NCBI GenBank assembly: GCA_964602525.1
Contig: CAZRSA010000097.1
Span: 1 to 10,105, forward strand
Reading direction: 5' to 3'
From: Lentisalinibacter sp964602525
GTDB taxonomy: Bacteria > Pseudomonadota > Gammaproteobacteria > Steroidobacterales > Woeseiaceae
DNA: 10,105 nucleotides
The translations under genes were made by a program, and so were the position numbers. Positions 1 through 6,758 of the stretch are shown here, piece after piece; position 1 is the stretch's first letter, and every line of letters starts with the position of its first letter. A model generated the notes under the pieces. It saw nothing but the letters and a program-made list of their open reading frames with translations, was not told where the DNA came from and did no database searches.

Positions 1-446
1 TCTGGGCGCTGGAGCCGGCCGAGGGCATGCGCCGGCTGGCCCACAAGCGCCTCGGTCCGGTGCGGACCGATTTCGAGTTCATCGATCTGCCCGGCGAGGA
101 GATCCCCCTGGAGGATGCCAGCGTGGATACCGTACTGTGCACGTTCACGCTGTGCACCATTCCCGATACGGCGGCGGCCCTGGTCGGCATGCGCCGCGTC
201 CTGAAGCCCGGCGGCCGGCTGCTGTTCTGCGAGCACGGGCGTGCGCCGGACGAGAACGTGCGCCGCTGGCAGGACCGGCTGAACCGGCCCTGGAGCCGGA
301 TCGCCGGCGGCTGCCAGCTGAACCGGGACATACCGGCCCTGATCCGGGACAGCGGCTTCCGTATCGAGGAGGAGGACGGCATGTACGTCCCCGGCGGGCC
401 GAAGATGCTGTCCTGGCAGTGGTGGGGGAGCGCGCTTCCGGACTGA
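1..446 (+). CDS. Class I SAM-dependent methyltransferase (5'-truncated)
   Basis: This is the C-terminal part of a methyltransferase. The reading frame is open from base 3 to the TGA at 444-446, and the N-terminus with the glycine-rich SAM loop lies outside the window. The first visible residues, WALEPAEGMRRLA, look like the end of Rossmann strand 2, where an acidic residue (the E of LEP) normally binds the SAM ribose. Further on, DTVLCTFTLCTIPD resembles the motif around strand 4, and RRVLKPGGRLLFCEHG is the conserved helix and strand 5 that follow it. The tail contains KMLSWQWWGSA, rich in aromatics, as in the family of small methyltransferases related to METTL7 and phospholipid methylases. 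The substrate cannot be told from the sequence. The next gene starts 108 nt downstream after its own candidate promoter, so co-transcription is uncertain. Confidence 0.85.
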   Translation, partial: WALEPAEGMRRLAHKRLGPVRTDFEFIDLPGEEIPLEDASVDTVLCTFTLCTIPDTAAALVGMRRVLKPGGRLLFCEHGRAPDENVRRWQDRLNRPWSRIAGGCQLNRDIPALIRDSGFRIEEEDGMYVPGGPKMLSWQWWGSALPD

Positions 447-539
447 TTAGCCACGGCCGCGTCGTCGTTGCGGCATCGTTGAACCGGTGCGGCGAGCGGT
501 TGTCCAAACTCCGTCACAGGGCCGCCCGGCCGCGACCGC

Positions 540-545
540 TATACT
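540..545 (+). promoter_or_regulatory. Candidate -10 element for the Kazal-domain gene
   Basis: TATACT at 540-545 matches the sigma70 -10 consensus (TATAAT) at five of six positions in an otherwise GC-rich gap. No good -35 hexamer lies 15-19 nt upstream, and there is no TGn extension. It sits only 9 nt before the ATG at 555, so a start about 7 nt downstream would give an almost leaderless mRNA. Seen: the hexamer and spacing. Inferred: promoter function. Confidence 0.35.
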
Positions 546-554
546 CCGACGACG

Positions 555-1331
555 ATGAACGAACTGCTGAAGCCCATTGCCGCGGCCCTGCTGCTCGGTG
601 CCGCACTGACCCTCGCGGTGCCCGGCCCGTCGACGGCCCGGGAGACGGGCGAGGAAATTGGCCAGGAAACTGCTGATGAAAGCGGCCAGGAAAGCGGCCG
701 GCAGGCGGCCGCCGTGTCGCCCGCCGACGAACAGGCCGCCCTGCAGGAGACCTGTCTCGAGCGCTTCCGCCCGGTCTGCGGCGCCGACGGCAATACCTAC
801 AGCAATGAATGCTATGCCGAGCGGGCGGGCGTCGAGGTGGTGAGCTACGGCATCTGCGCCGAGCCGGAATGCCCCGACGTCTACGCCCCCGTGTGCGGCA
901 TGAACGGGCGCACCTTCCGCAACCGCTGCCAGGCCGATCAGGCCCGGGTTGCCGTGCAGCGGGAAGGCATCTGCGACGTCACCAACTGCCCGGACGTTTA
1001 TGCGCCGGTGTGCGGCGACGACGGCCGCACCTATGCCAACGCCTGCCTCGCCGAGGCAGAGTCCGTGCGCATCCTGGAACTGAATGCCTGCAACACGCGC
1101 CCCTGCCCCGGCATGTTCGTGCCGGTGTGCGGCGAGGACGGCGTCACCTACGGCAATGCCTGCGAGGCCGAGCGTGCCGGCGTGCTCATCGAGATGCCGG
1201 GCATGTGCAGCGGCATCAACTGTCCTTCCACCTACCAGCCCGTGTGCGGCATGGACGGGCGCACCTACGACAACGAGTGCCTGCTGGAGGCAGCCGGCAT
1301 CGATCTCGCCTATGCGGGGGAGTGCCTCTAG
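555..1331 (+). CDS. Exported five-domain Kazal-type serine protease inhibitor-like protein
   Basis: The 258-residue product begins with a Sec-type signal peptide: K6, a hydrophobic stretch around residues 8-22, and a likely cleavage site after PSTA (residue 28). A polar, Glu/Gln/Gly-rich linker (29-62) follows, then five Kazal domains at residues 67-101, 106-140, 145-179, 184-218 and 223-257. Each has the PVCGxDGxTYxNxC core (PVCGMNGRTFRNRC in domain 2). The cysteines repeat with identical spacing (8, 11, 15) and a strict 39-residue period, with four-residue linkers. Only four cysteines per domain are present, corresponding to the C2-C4 and C3-C6 disulfides; the C1-C5 pair is missing. Kazal domains classically inhibit serine proteases by inserting a loop just after C2; here those residues vary (LERFR, PDVYA, PGMFV, PSTYQ), so specificity may vary. 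ATG 555 is the only start codon in frame after an upstream stop. No clear Shine-Dalgarno is seen. Confidence 0.88.
   Translation: MNELLKPIAAALLLGAALTLAVPGPSTARETGEEIGQETADESGQESGRQAAAVSPADEQAALQETCLERFRPVCGADGNTYSNECYAERAGVEVVSYGICAEPECPDVYAPVCGMNGRTFRNRCQADQARVAVQREGICDVTNCPDVYAPVCGDDGRTYANACLAEAESVRILELNACNTRPCPGMFVPVCGEDGVTYGNACEAERAGVLIEMPGMCSGINCPSTYQPVCGMDGRTYDNECLLEAAGIDLAYAGECL
753..1325 (+). repeat. Five tandem 117-bp coding repeats (Kazal domains)
   Basis: Five diverged in-frame units with a 117-bp (39-codon) period begin at 753, 870, 987, 1104 and 1221. The strongest conservation is around the codons for PVCG, DGRTY and N-x-C. The unit length never changes, which points to whole-domain duplication followed by divergence under constraint on cysteine spacing. 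Confidence 0.85.
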
Positions 1332-1336
1332 GCACC

Positions 1337-1873
1337 ATGGGCGAGCTCACACTGAGACGCCGGCTGTCGGACTGGCTCGTGCGCCGGCGCCGCCGCTCGG
1401 ACCTCGCGTTCGAGGCCATGGAGAACCCGGACGCCTCGGCCGTGGAGGCGGTGCGCCGGGGTCTCGCCGCCTGGAACGACGCGCAGATCGGTCCCACCTC
1501 CCACGTGCCGGTGGGGGTGTTCGTGCGCGACCCCGTCGGCCGGGTGCGCGGCGGGGCCACCGGCTACGTCGGCTGGGGCTGGCTCTACGTGGAGCGTCTG
1601 TGGGTGGACGACGAGTTCCGCGGCCGCCACGTCGGCACCGAGCTCATGATGCGTCTGGAGCGCCTGGCACTGGATCGGGGCGTGCACCGCTTCCAGGTAG
1701 GCACCACCAGTTTCCAGGCGCTGGGCTTCTACGAGAAGATGGGCTACGAGGTCTTCGCCGAACTGCCCGATCATCCGCCCGGCCACACCGACTACTTCCT
1801 GAAGAAATACGTCGCGCTGTCCGGCGAGGCGGAGGACGAGGAGCCGCCGCCCGGGCCGCGCGGGCAGATCTAG
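1337..1873 (+). CDS. GNAT family N-acetyltransferase
   Basis: This 178-residue protein belongs to the GNAT fold, which transfers an acetyl group from acetyl-CoA to an amine. Residues 56-90 form the central strands (VPVGVFVRD, GGATGYVGWGWLYVERLWVDDEFRG). Motif A, which binds the CoA pyrophosphate, is RGRHVGTEL at 95-103, a variant of the Q/R-x-x-G-x-G/A loop with His in place of the first Gly. Motif B is the TSFQALGFYEKMGYEVFAEL segment near 124-143, followed by PPGHTDYFLKK. This arrangement matches the small single-domain GNATs that share the pattern FYxxxGYEVFGELxDxPxGHxxYFLxK. The N-terminus is strongly basic (RRR at 7-9, RRRRR at 16-20) and the C-terminal 20 residues are acidic and proline-rich. 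The ATG at 1337 lies 5 nt after the Kazal stop, with GGGGGAG about 14 nt upstream, so the two are probably co-transcribed. The frame is open much further upstream through the Kazal gene, but that stretch is not GNAT-like. The substrate is unknown. Confidence 0.88.
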   Translation: MGELTLRRRLSDWLVRRRRRSDLAFEAMENPDASAVEAVRRGLAAWNDAQIGPTSHVPVGVFVRDPVGRVRGGATGYVGWGWLYVERLWVDDEFRGRHVGTELMMRLERLALDRGVHRFQVGTTSFQALGFYEKMGYEVFAELPDHPPGHTDYFLKKYVALSGEAEDEEPPPGPRGQI

Positions 1874-1889
1874 CCGCCGCTGACGCCTC

Positions 1890-4310
1890 CTAGCTCGCGA
1901 GCGGCAGCAGGCGCCCGTCGGCGGCGCGCCGCCAGGGTACCCAGAGCAGCCCGGCGCAATGCACCCGAATGTCCGAGCTCTTCGCCCGCACCGCGATCTC
2001 CTCAAGATCCGCGCTCTGGGCATCGAAGGCGGTATCGAGGCCCGCCACCTCCTGCTCGAAGCGCTGGTTCAGCTCGTCGAGTTCCTGCTGCACCCGGGCC
2101 ACGGTCTCCTCGGCCCGCTCGACGTCCCCCGCTTCCTTGGTCATGCCGCCCGCCTGCCGTACTGCCGTGCCGATCCGCCGCGCCGACGTGGTGGACAGCC
2201 GCTTGCGCCCGAGCACGGCGCCGAGGATGGCGGTGCCGAACGAGATGGCCGCATCCAGCCGCTTCTTCGTGACCTGCTGGCTCTCCCGTTCCACCGCCTG
2301 CTGCGCCCGCAGCAGCCGGTTCTCGAGCGTGTTCACCTTGGAGGCGTAGCGCTTGCGCAGCTTCGCCACTTCCTGGTCCCGCCTCTCGCTCGCCGCCTGC
2401 TGCAGACGTATGCGAAAATCCGCCTCGGTCTCGCCCGGCTCCGAGACCTGCTTCAGTTCCCGGTTGCGGTAAAGAACCACGGGCCGCTCGTTGCGGATCC
2501 AGCGCTTCAGGTCCTGCTCCCAGCGGCCGTAATGGCCAGCGGCGAGCATCGGGTCCGGCAGGGGCGCATAGGAGGTGCCCGGCAGGCCTTGTCGCTCGAG
2601 TTCATCCAGCGAATAGGGCAGAGCGTCGGCCTGTTCCCAGTCCGGCCCGGCCGGACCCTCGCCCGGCTCGGCCGCTAGCAGGAACCGGCGCGCGACGTCC
2701 ACGCCGTAGCGGCTGCTCGCATACGCGGCCTCCGCCGCGCCGATCACCCGCGCCCGGTAGACGATATCGCCGGGATTCTCAGCGCCGGTCGGCAGCCAGT
2801 ACTGCTGCACGGAGGGCGGCAGCACGGGCGCTGCGGCTGTCAGGTCGCCCACCTTCGATTCGCTGACGGCGGCGCCGGTCTCCGGCGTCGCTGCCGGGGC
2901 CGGTCGGCGGTCGGCCATCAGGCGGCGGATCTGGTCCCGGGTGAGGGGCCCCGGCAGGTACGACATCACCCAGCGGGTATTGAAGACCACAGGCCCGTCC
3001 TCGTGCACGTTGTGCAGCAGGAAACGGCGTTTGCCGAGTCCCGCGATGGTCTGCTCCATGCGGGCCCGGTCGAACTCGGCGCCCGCGGCCGCGCCCTCCA
3101 GTCCCTCCATGACCCTCGCCTTGTCGCGCTCGGTCTGCAGACGGCCGATGAACCAGGTGCCGGTATTCGACAGCCCCTTGTAGTCGAGGTCGACGGGGTT
3201 CTGGGTGGAGAGCACCAGCCCGAGGCCGTAGGCTCGCGCCTGCTTCAGGAGCGTCAGCAGCAGCTGTTTCGACGGCGGGTTCGCCACCGGCGGCATGTAG
3301 CCGAAGATCTCGTCCATGTAGAGCAGCGCCCGGAGGCTGGCCGTACCCGGCTGGGCGCGCATCCAGGCGATGATCTCGTTCAGCAGCATCGAGACGAAGA
3401 ACATCCGCTCCGGGTCGGACAGGTGGGCGATGGACATCACCGACACCCGCGGCTTGCCGGTCCCGGTGTAGAACAGGCCCTGCGCACTCAGCGCCTCGCC
3501 CTCCATCCATGCCTCGAAGCCGGGTGCGGCCAGGAGGTTGTTGAGCTGCATCGCCAGCTTGAAACGCTCGTCGGGCGGATAGAAGGCGTCCAGCGACATG
3601 ACGCCGATGCGCTTCAGCGGCGGGTTCTGGATCAGCCCGATGAGGGTCGCCACGTCGAGGTCCCTGCCCTCGCTCCAGTGATGGTCGAGCAGGTTGGCGA
3701 CCAGGATGTGCTCGCGGCTGGTCACGGGGTCGGCGTCGATGCCCAGCAGTGAGAGTATGCCCGTGGCGGTCGCCTGCACCCGCTCCCGGTACAGGTCCCG
3801 GTCGTCCCGGAACGCCTCGGCGGGTGCCGCGAAGGAGCGCAGAACCGAGACGGGCAGGCCGGCGGTCGAGCCCGGCGTGTACACGGCCATGTCGGTCCGC
3901 TCGCGCAGCGCCCGGATGCGCTCGCCGTCCTGGCCCCAGTCGGCCAGGCCCTTCTTCCAAAGCGCCGCCTGGTCGGCGGCGAACTGGCGCACCGTGCGGC
4001 CCTGATTCACCGCTTCGGCCGGATTCACCCAGGGCTCGAAGTCGTCGGCGCCGAGTTCGGGGAAGGTGAGCAGCAGGTTGCCGAGGTCGCCTTTCGGATC
4101 GATGGCGATCACCGGCACGTGGTCCATCGCCGCTTCCTCGATGATGCCGATGCCGAGGCCGGTCTTGCCGCTGCCGGTCATGCCGATGATAACGGCGTGA
4201 GTGGTGAGATCCTTCGAATCGTACAGGACCAGCTCGTCGCCGACCCTGCCGGTGGTCTCGTCGACCGCCTTGCCTACGTAGAACGCACCGAGTTTCTCGA
4301 AATCCTGCAT
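1890..4310 (-). CDS. HerA-like P-loop ATPase (HerA/FtsK superfamily, DUF87-type)
   Basis: This 806-residue protein is a P-loop NTPase of the HerA/FtsK superfamily, COG0433-like. Walker A is GMTGSGKT at residues 43-50, followed by VIAIDPKGDL (67-76), typical of the family. Walker B is ALLYMDE (328-334). A sensor-like LSTQNPVDLDYKGLSNTGTWFIGRLQT runs through about 367-393, with R390 a possible arginine finger. The C-terminal third has a charged coiled coil (about 628-688), a small hydrophobic Gly/Ala segment (687-701), a second coiled coil (728-778) and a basic tail. I chose ATG 4310, 4 nt after the tatC stop, because MQDFEKLGAFYVG is the usual family N-terminus and GAGGG lies 8 nt upstream. 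An in-frame ATG at 4346 would overlap tatC by 32 nt with a poorly spaced ribosome site. HerA relatives are DNA translocases, often paired with NurA or defence effectors, but no such partner is present here. Its actual role is unknown. Confidence 0.85.
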   Translation of the reverse strand: MQDFEKLGAFYVGKAVDETTGRVGDELVLYDSKDLTTHAVIIGMTGSGKTGLGIGIIEEAAMDHVPVIAIDPKGDLGNLLLTFPELGADDFEPWVNPAEAVNQGRTVRQFAADQAALWKKGLADWGQDGERIRALRERTDMAVYTPGSTAGLPVSVLRSFAAPAEAFRDDRDLYRERVQATATGILSLLGIDADPVTSREHILVANLLDHHWSEGRDLDVATLIGLIQNPPLKRIGVMSLDAFYPPDERFKLAMQLNNLLAAPGFEAWMEGEALSAQGLFYTGTGKPRVSVMSIAHLSDPERMFFVSMLLNEIIAWMRAQPGTASLRALLYMDEIFGYMPPVANPPSKQLLLTLLKQARAYGLGLVLSTQNPVDLDYKGLSNTGTWFIGRLQTERDKARVMEGLEGAAAGAEFDRARMEQTIAGLGKRRFLLHNVHEDGPVVFNTRWVMSYLPGPLTRDQIRRLMADRRPAPAATPETGAAVSESKVGDLTAAAPVLPPSVQQYWLPTGAENPGDIVYRARVIGAAEAAYASSRYGVDVARRFLLAAEPGEGPAGPDWEQADALPYSLDELERQGLPGTSYAPLPDPMLAAGHYGRWEQDLKRWIRNERPVVLYRNRELKQVSEPGETEADFRIRLQQAASERRDQEVAKLRKRYASKVNTLENRLLRAQQAVERESQQVTKKRLDAAISFGTAILGAVLGRKRLSTTSARRIGTAVRQAGGMTKEAGDVERAEETVARVQQELDELNQRFEQEVAGLDTAFDAQSADLEEIAVRAKSSDIRVHCAGLLWVPWRRAADGRLLPLAS

Positions 4311-4314
4311 CGCA

Positions 4315-5115
4315 TCAGCCCTCGCCTCCGGTTTCCGGTTCGGCATCTTCCTTCCCCTCGCCCGGTTTCACCAGCACCTTCGCCATGAAGATGCCCGCCT
4401 CGTACAGAAGGTACACCGGCACGGCCAGCAGCGTCTGGCTGATCATGTCGGGCGGGGTCAGGAGCATGCCGAGTACGAAGGCGCCCAGGAAGACGTAGGC
4501 GCGCGCCTTCCCCAGGGTCTCCGGCCGCGTGATGCCGGCCCACACCAGCAGCACGGTCGCCACCGGTACCTCGAACGCCAGGCCGAAGGCGAAGAAGATG
4601 GCGATGATGAAGCTGAGATAGGCCTCGATGTCGGTCATCACCGCGACGTCGGTGGGCGCCACGGCGGTGAAGAAGCCGAACATCAGCGGGAACACCACGA
4701 AGTAGGCGAAGGCGATGCCGAGGTAGAAGAGCAGGATGCTGGAGACGAGCAGCGGTATGGCCATCTTCTTCTCGCGCCTGTACAGGCCGGGGGCGATGAA
4801 GGCCCAGGCCTGATACAGCACCACCGGCATGGCCAGGAACAGCGCGACGAAGAAGGAGAGCTTGAACGGCGAGAAGAACGGCGATGCGACACCGGTGGCG
4901 ATCATGCTGTTGCCTTCCGGCAGCGCCTGCACCAGCGGTGTGGCGACCAGCGTGAAGATGCGTGCCGCGAAGGGCGCCAGCATGAAGAAGATGACGAGGA
5001 CGGCGATGGTAGCCTTCAGCAGCCGGGAGCGCAGCTCCACCAGGTGGGAGAGCAGCGTCGCCTCTTCGAGACGCTCCTCGTCCTGGCCCGCCGTCTTCTC
5101 TTCCCCCGTGGTCAT
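4315..5115 (-). CDS. tatC: Sec-independent protein translocase TatC
   Basis: TatC is the polytopic core of the twin-arginine translocase. With TatB it binds the RR signal of folded substrates at the inner membrane. The 266-residue product has the diagnostic N-terminal HLVELRSRLL (24-33), the loop APGLYRREKK (109-117; E115 corresponds to E. coli E103) and FAFGLAFEVPV (175-185; E182 corresponds to E. coli E170), followed by LTPPDMISQ (219-227). Six membrane segments can be placed near 34-54, 84-104, 118-142, 165-187, 204-218 and 224-244. The charged C-terminal tail (249-266) is cytoplasmic. Its ATG overlaps the tatB stop in an ATGA (5115-5112), so translation is probably coupled. The TGA at 4317-4315 is followed 4 nt later by the start of the HerA-like gene, whose ribosome site lies inside the tatC 3' end. 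Length and motifs are normal. Confidence 0.98.
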   Translation of the reverse strand: MTTGEEKTAGQDEERLEEATLLSHLVELRSRLLKATIAVLVIFFMLAPFAARIFTLVATPLVQALPEGNSMIATGVASPFFSPFKLSFFVALFLAMPVVLYQAWAFIAPGLYRREKKMAIPLLVSSILLFYLGIAFAYFVVFPLMFGFFTAVAPTDVAVMTDIEAYLSFIIAIFFAFGLAFEVPVATVLLVWAGITRPETLGKARAYVFLGAFVLGMLLTPPDMISQTLLAVPVYLLYEAGIFMAKVLVKPGEGKEDAEPETGGEG

Positions 5116-5633
5116 GACGACGTCGTTTCTTTGCGGCTGGGCTCGCCGTCCTCCCGCTTCTCGTCACGAGGATCGTCGGCATCGGGGCCGCGAGGCTCGT
5201 CCATCGCCGCCGGCTCTCGTTCGACGTCTTCGCCGGTACCTTGCGCGGATCCGCCGTCACCGCTCTCGGGCGGCGGTGCCGCCGGGTCCGGCACCGGCCG
5301 GTCCGCCCCGGCGTCGGCCGCATCGGCGTGGCCGGTCTCGCCGAAACCGGATTCGTCGTCCTCGCCCTCGTCGTAGTCCAGGTTGCCCGGTTTCGGCTTC
5401 GGTTTCGCCGCCGGTTTGTCCATGATGGAGGACAGCGGCTGGTTGACGGTCTCGCGGACCTTGGAGAACTCGAGTTCCTCCTCGATCTGGCTCTTCAGCA
5501 CGCGGGTCATGCGCCGCGCCTGTCCCACCCAGCTGCCGAGCTTGTTGGCCACCTGCGGCAGCTTCTCGGGCCCCAGCACGAGGAGCCCGATGATGAACAG
5601 CAGGATGAGTTCGGAAAAACCGACGTCGAACAC
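5112..5633 (-). CDS. tatB: Sec-independent protein translocase TatB
   Basis: TatB forms the substrate receptor together with TatC. The 173-residue protein opens with MFDVGFSELILLFIIGLLVL, including E8, which is conserved in TatB, then GPEKLP (21-26), the hinge to the amphipathic helix (about 27-60). The remainder is a long, poorly conserved, acidic and proline-rich tail with a PKPKPK run near 77-82. The start is GTG at 5633; the canonical TatB N-terminus fixes this choice. No Shine-Dalgarno stands out in the 16-nt gap after the tatA stop. TatB is needed in far smaller amounts than TatA in characterised systems, so a weak start would fit, but that is inference. The stop overlaps the tatC start by 4 nt. 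Confidence 0.97.
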   Translation of the reverse strand: MFDVGFSELILLFIIGLLVLGPEKLPQVANKLGSWVGQARRMTRVLKSQIEEELEFSKVRETVNQPLSSIMDKPAAKPKPKPGNLDYDEGEDDESGFGETGHADAADAGADRPVPDPAAPPPESGDGGSAQGTGEDVEREPAAMDEPRGPDADDPRDEKREDGEPSRKETTSS

Positions 5634-5649
5634 GGCGTGCGCGCTGTGG

Positions 5650-5910
5650 TCAGGACTGACCGGTCTTGGAACCGGACTGGCTCTCCGTCGTGCGGGCGTC
5701 GCTGCCGGTGCCGAAGTCCGCGTCCTTCTCCTCGCCGTTGGGCAGGTTCTTCTGCTCGGGTTCCTTGTCGGCGTCGTCCATGGCGTTGCGGAAACCGCGC
5801 ACGGCCTCGCCCACGTCGGAACCCATGTTGCGCAGCTTCTTCGTGCCGAAGATCGCGATCACGATCAGCAGCACGATCAGCAGCTGCCAGATACTGATGT
5901 TCCCTAACAT
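5650..5910 (-). CDS. tatA: Sec-independent protein translocase TatA
   Basis: TatA supplies the oligomeric component that permits passage of folded proteins after TatBC has bound the RR signal. The 86-residue protein has the gammaproteobacterial N-terminus ISIWQLLIVLLIVIAIFGTKKL (5-26) with the FG hinge at 21-22. The amphipathic helix follows (LRNMGSDVGEAVRGFRNAM, 26-44), then a polar tail containing DADF, also found in the tails of E. coli-type TatA. ATG 5910 has GGAG about 10 nt upstream (5921-5924). It is the first gene of the operon tatA-tatB-tatC-herA-like, with a 16-nt gap to tatB. The 139-nt gap to dtd probably holds the operon promoter. Confidence 0.97.
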   Translation of the reverse strand: MLGNISIWQLLIVLLIVIAIFGTKKLRNMGSDVGEAVRGFRNAMDDADKEPEQKNLPNGEEKDADFGTGSDARTTESQSGSKTGQS

Positions 5911-5923
5911 TTGCTGGTCACTC

Positions 5924-5939
5924 CACAGGCGGTCCTGTG
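5924..5939 (-). promoter_or_regulatory. Small perfect hairpin next to the tatA ribosome site
   Basis: In the tatA leader, read on the minus strand, CACAGG and CCTGTG form a perfect 6-bp stem around a 4-nt ACCG loop. The last base of the stem is the first G of the GGAG taken as the tatA ribosome binding site (5924-5921). Folding could affect ribosome access. This is a structural observation; function is not shown. Confidence 0.4.
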
Positions 5940-5987
5940 TACGGATTGTGAATGTGCGGTGGCCGCGGGACCACCTCCGAGTTCCCG

Positions 5988-5993
5988 ATCATA
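5988..5993 (-). promoter_or_regulatory. Candidate -10 element of the tat operon promoter
   Basis: On the minus strand, TATGAT at 5993-5988 matches the sigma70 -10 consensus at five of six positions. It lies in the only gap upstream of tatA, about 78 nt before the ATG. No strong -35 hexamer is found at 16-18 nt. TTGACG and TTGCCG lie too close to it. A start near 5981 would give a leader of about 70 nt containing the hairpin at 5924-5939. Confidence 0.35.
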
Positions 5994-6049
5994 CGTCAAT
6001 TCGGCAACAGGAAATGTGCGCAGGTTCCCCGATGCCGGAGGGGCGGTAT

Positions 6050-6487
6050 TCAGGTCTCGAGCCAGAAGGTCACGGGGCCGTCATTGACCAGTGAAACCCG
6101 CATGTCGGCACCGAATTCCCCGGTGGCCACATGCGCGTGCAGCGCCCGGGCGCGGGCCACCAGCGCGTCGAACAGGCGGCGGCCCTCCTCCGGCGGTGCA
6201 GCTCCCGTGAAGCTCGCACGAGTGCCTTTGCGGGTATTCGCCGCCAGGGTGAACTGGGGCACCAGCAGCAGTGCCCCGCCGGTATCCGCGAGGGAACGGT
6301 TCATCCGGCCTTCGGCGTCCGGAAAGACCCGGTAGCCCAGCAGCCGTTCGGCCAGCCGTGCGGCGTCGCGCTCGTCGTCGCCGCGGCGCACGCCCACCAG
6401 CACCAGCAGCCCCCGGTTAATGCCGGCCACCTCGCGGCCGTCCACCCGCACCGATGCCTCGCTGACCCGCTGCAGCAGACCGATCAT
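6050..6487 (-). CDS. dtd: D-aminoacyl-tRNA deacylase
   Basis: Dtd hydrolyses D-aminoacyl-tRNAs (and glycyl-tRNA-Ala mischarging products), freeing tRNA and keeping D-amino acids out of translation in the cytoplasm. The product is 145 residues, the usual length. It starts MIGLLQRVSEASVRVDG, matching the family's standard N-terminus. The first active-site motif, normally SQFTLxA, reads PQFTLAA at 77-83, with Pro in place of Ser. KGTRASF follows. The second motif, NDGPVTFWLET, closes the protein and carries the cross-subunit Gly-Pro pair (137-138) that selects D- over L-substrates. I chose ATG 6487; a GTG at 6514 would add nine residues that do not fit the family, and neither start has a strong ribosome site. 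It stands alone, 139 nt upstream of tatA on the same strand. Confidence 0.95.
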   Translation of the reverse strand: MIGLLQRVSEASVRVDGREVAGINRGLLVLVGVRRGDDERDAARLAERLLGYRVFPDAEGRMNRSLADTGGALLLVPQFTLAANTRKGTRASFTGAAPPEEGRRLFDALVARARALHAHVATGEFGADMRVSLVNDGPVTFWLET

Positions 6488-6665
6488 GCCGAGTTTTTCT
6501 TTGCCGTCGCCCACATACCCGGGATGCTGCCTGCACGGTCCGCTGCCAGTCTACCCTTGCCGGACACAGCGCCGGCCGCCATGGCCACTGCCACGGAAGA
6601 GGAGATCGCCGCGGTGCCCGACACAGGGAGGTGAAAGGCAGCCGCGGCCCTCCTCTTCCGCCAAA

Positions 6666-6758
6666 TTTCCCACAGTAATCGGCTTATGTCGGCTCCGATG
6701 AAGATTAAATCCCACCTTTTAGATAAAAATTCAATAGTGGGAAAAAATATTCTAAAAG
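6666..6758. repeat. Interleaved inverted repeats in the AT-rich block
   Basis: GTGGGAAA at 6737-6744 can pair exactly with TTTCCCAC at 6666-6673 (8 bp). Its first six bases can instead pair with TCCCAC at 6710-6715. CTTTTAGA at 6716-6723 pairs exactly with TCTAAAAG at 6751-6758 (8 bp). The 6710-6715/6737-6742 and 6716-6723/6751-6758 arms interleave, so as RNA they would form a pseudoknot or mutually exclusive hairpins. Alternatively, the arms may be DNA binding half-sites. Function is not known. Confidence 0.5.

Noticed and set aside
809..1336. Upstream in-frame extension of the GNAT frame through the Kazal gene
   Set aside because: The translated extension is Arg/His/Leu-rich, typical of an antisense-frame reading of GC-rich coding DNA, while the Kazal frame has clear repeated domains.
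1874..1915. Possible terminator between the GNAT and HerA-like genes, with palindrome GCTCGCGAGC at 1893-1902
   Set aside because: The palindrome lies in the coding end of the HerA-like gene and is short, with no T-run on either strand; the surrounding CGCCT/AGGCG pairing is weak.
4311..4346. Alternative ATG 4346 for the HerA-like gene
   Set aside because: It would overlap tatC by 32 nt, its ribosome site is only about 3 nt away, and the added residues are not part of the family N-terminus.
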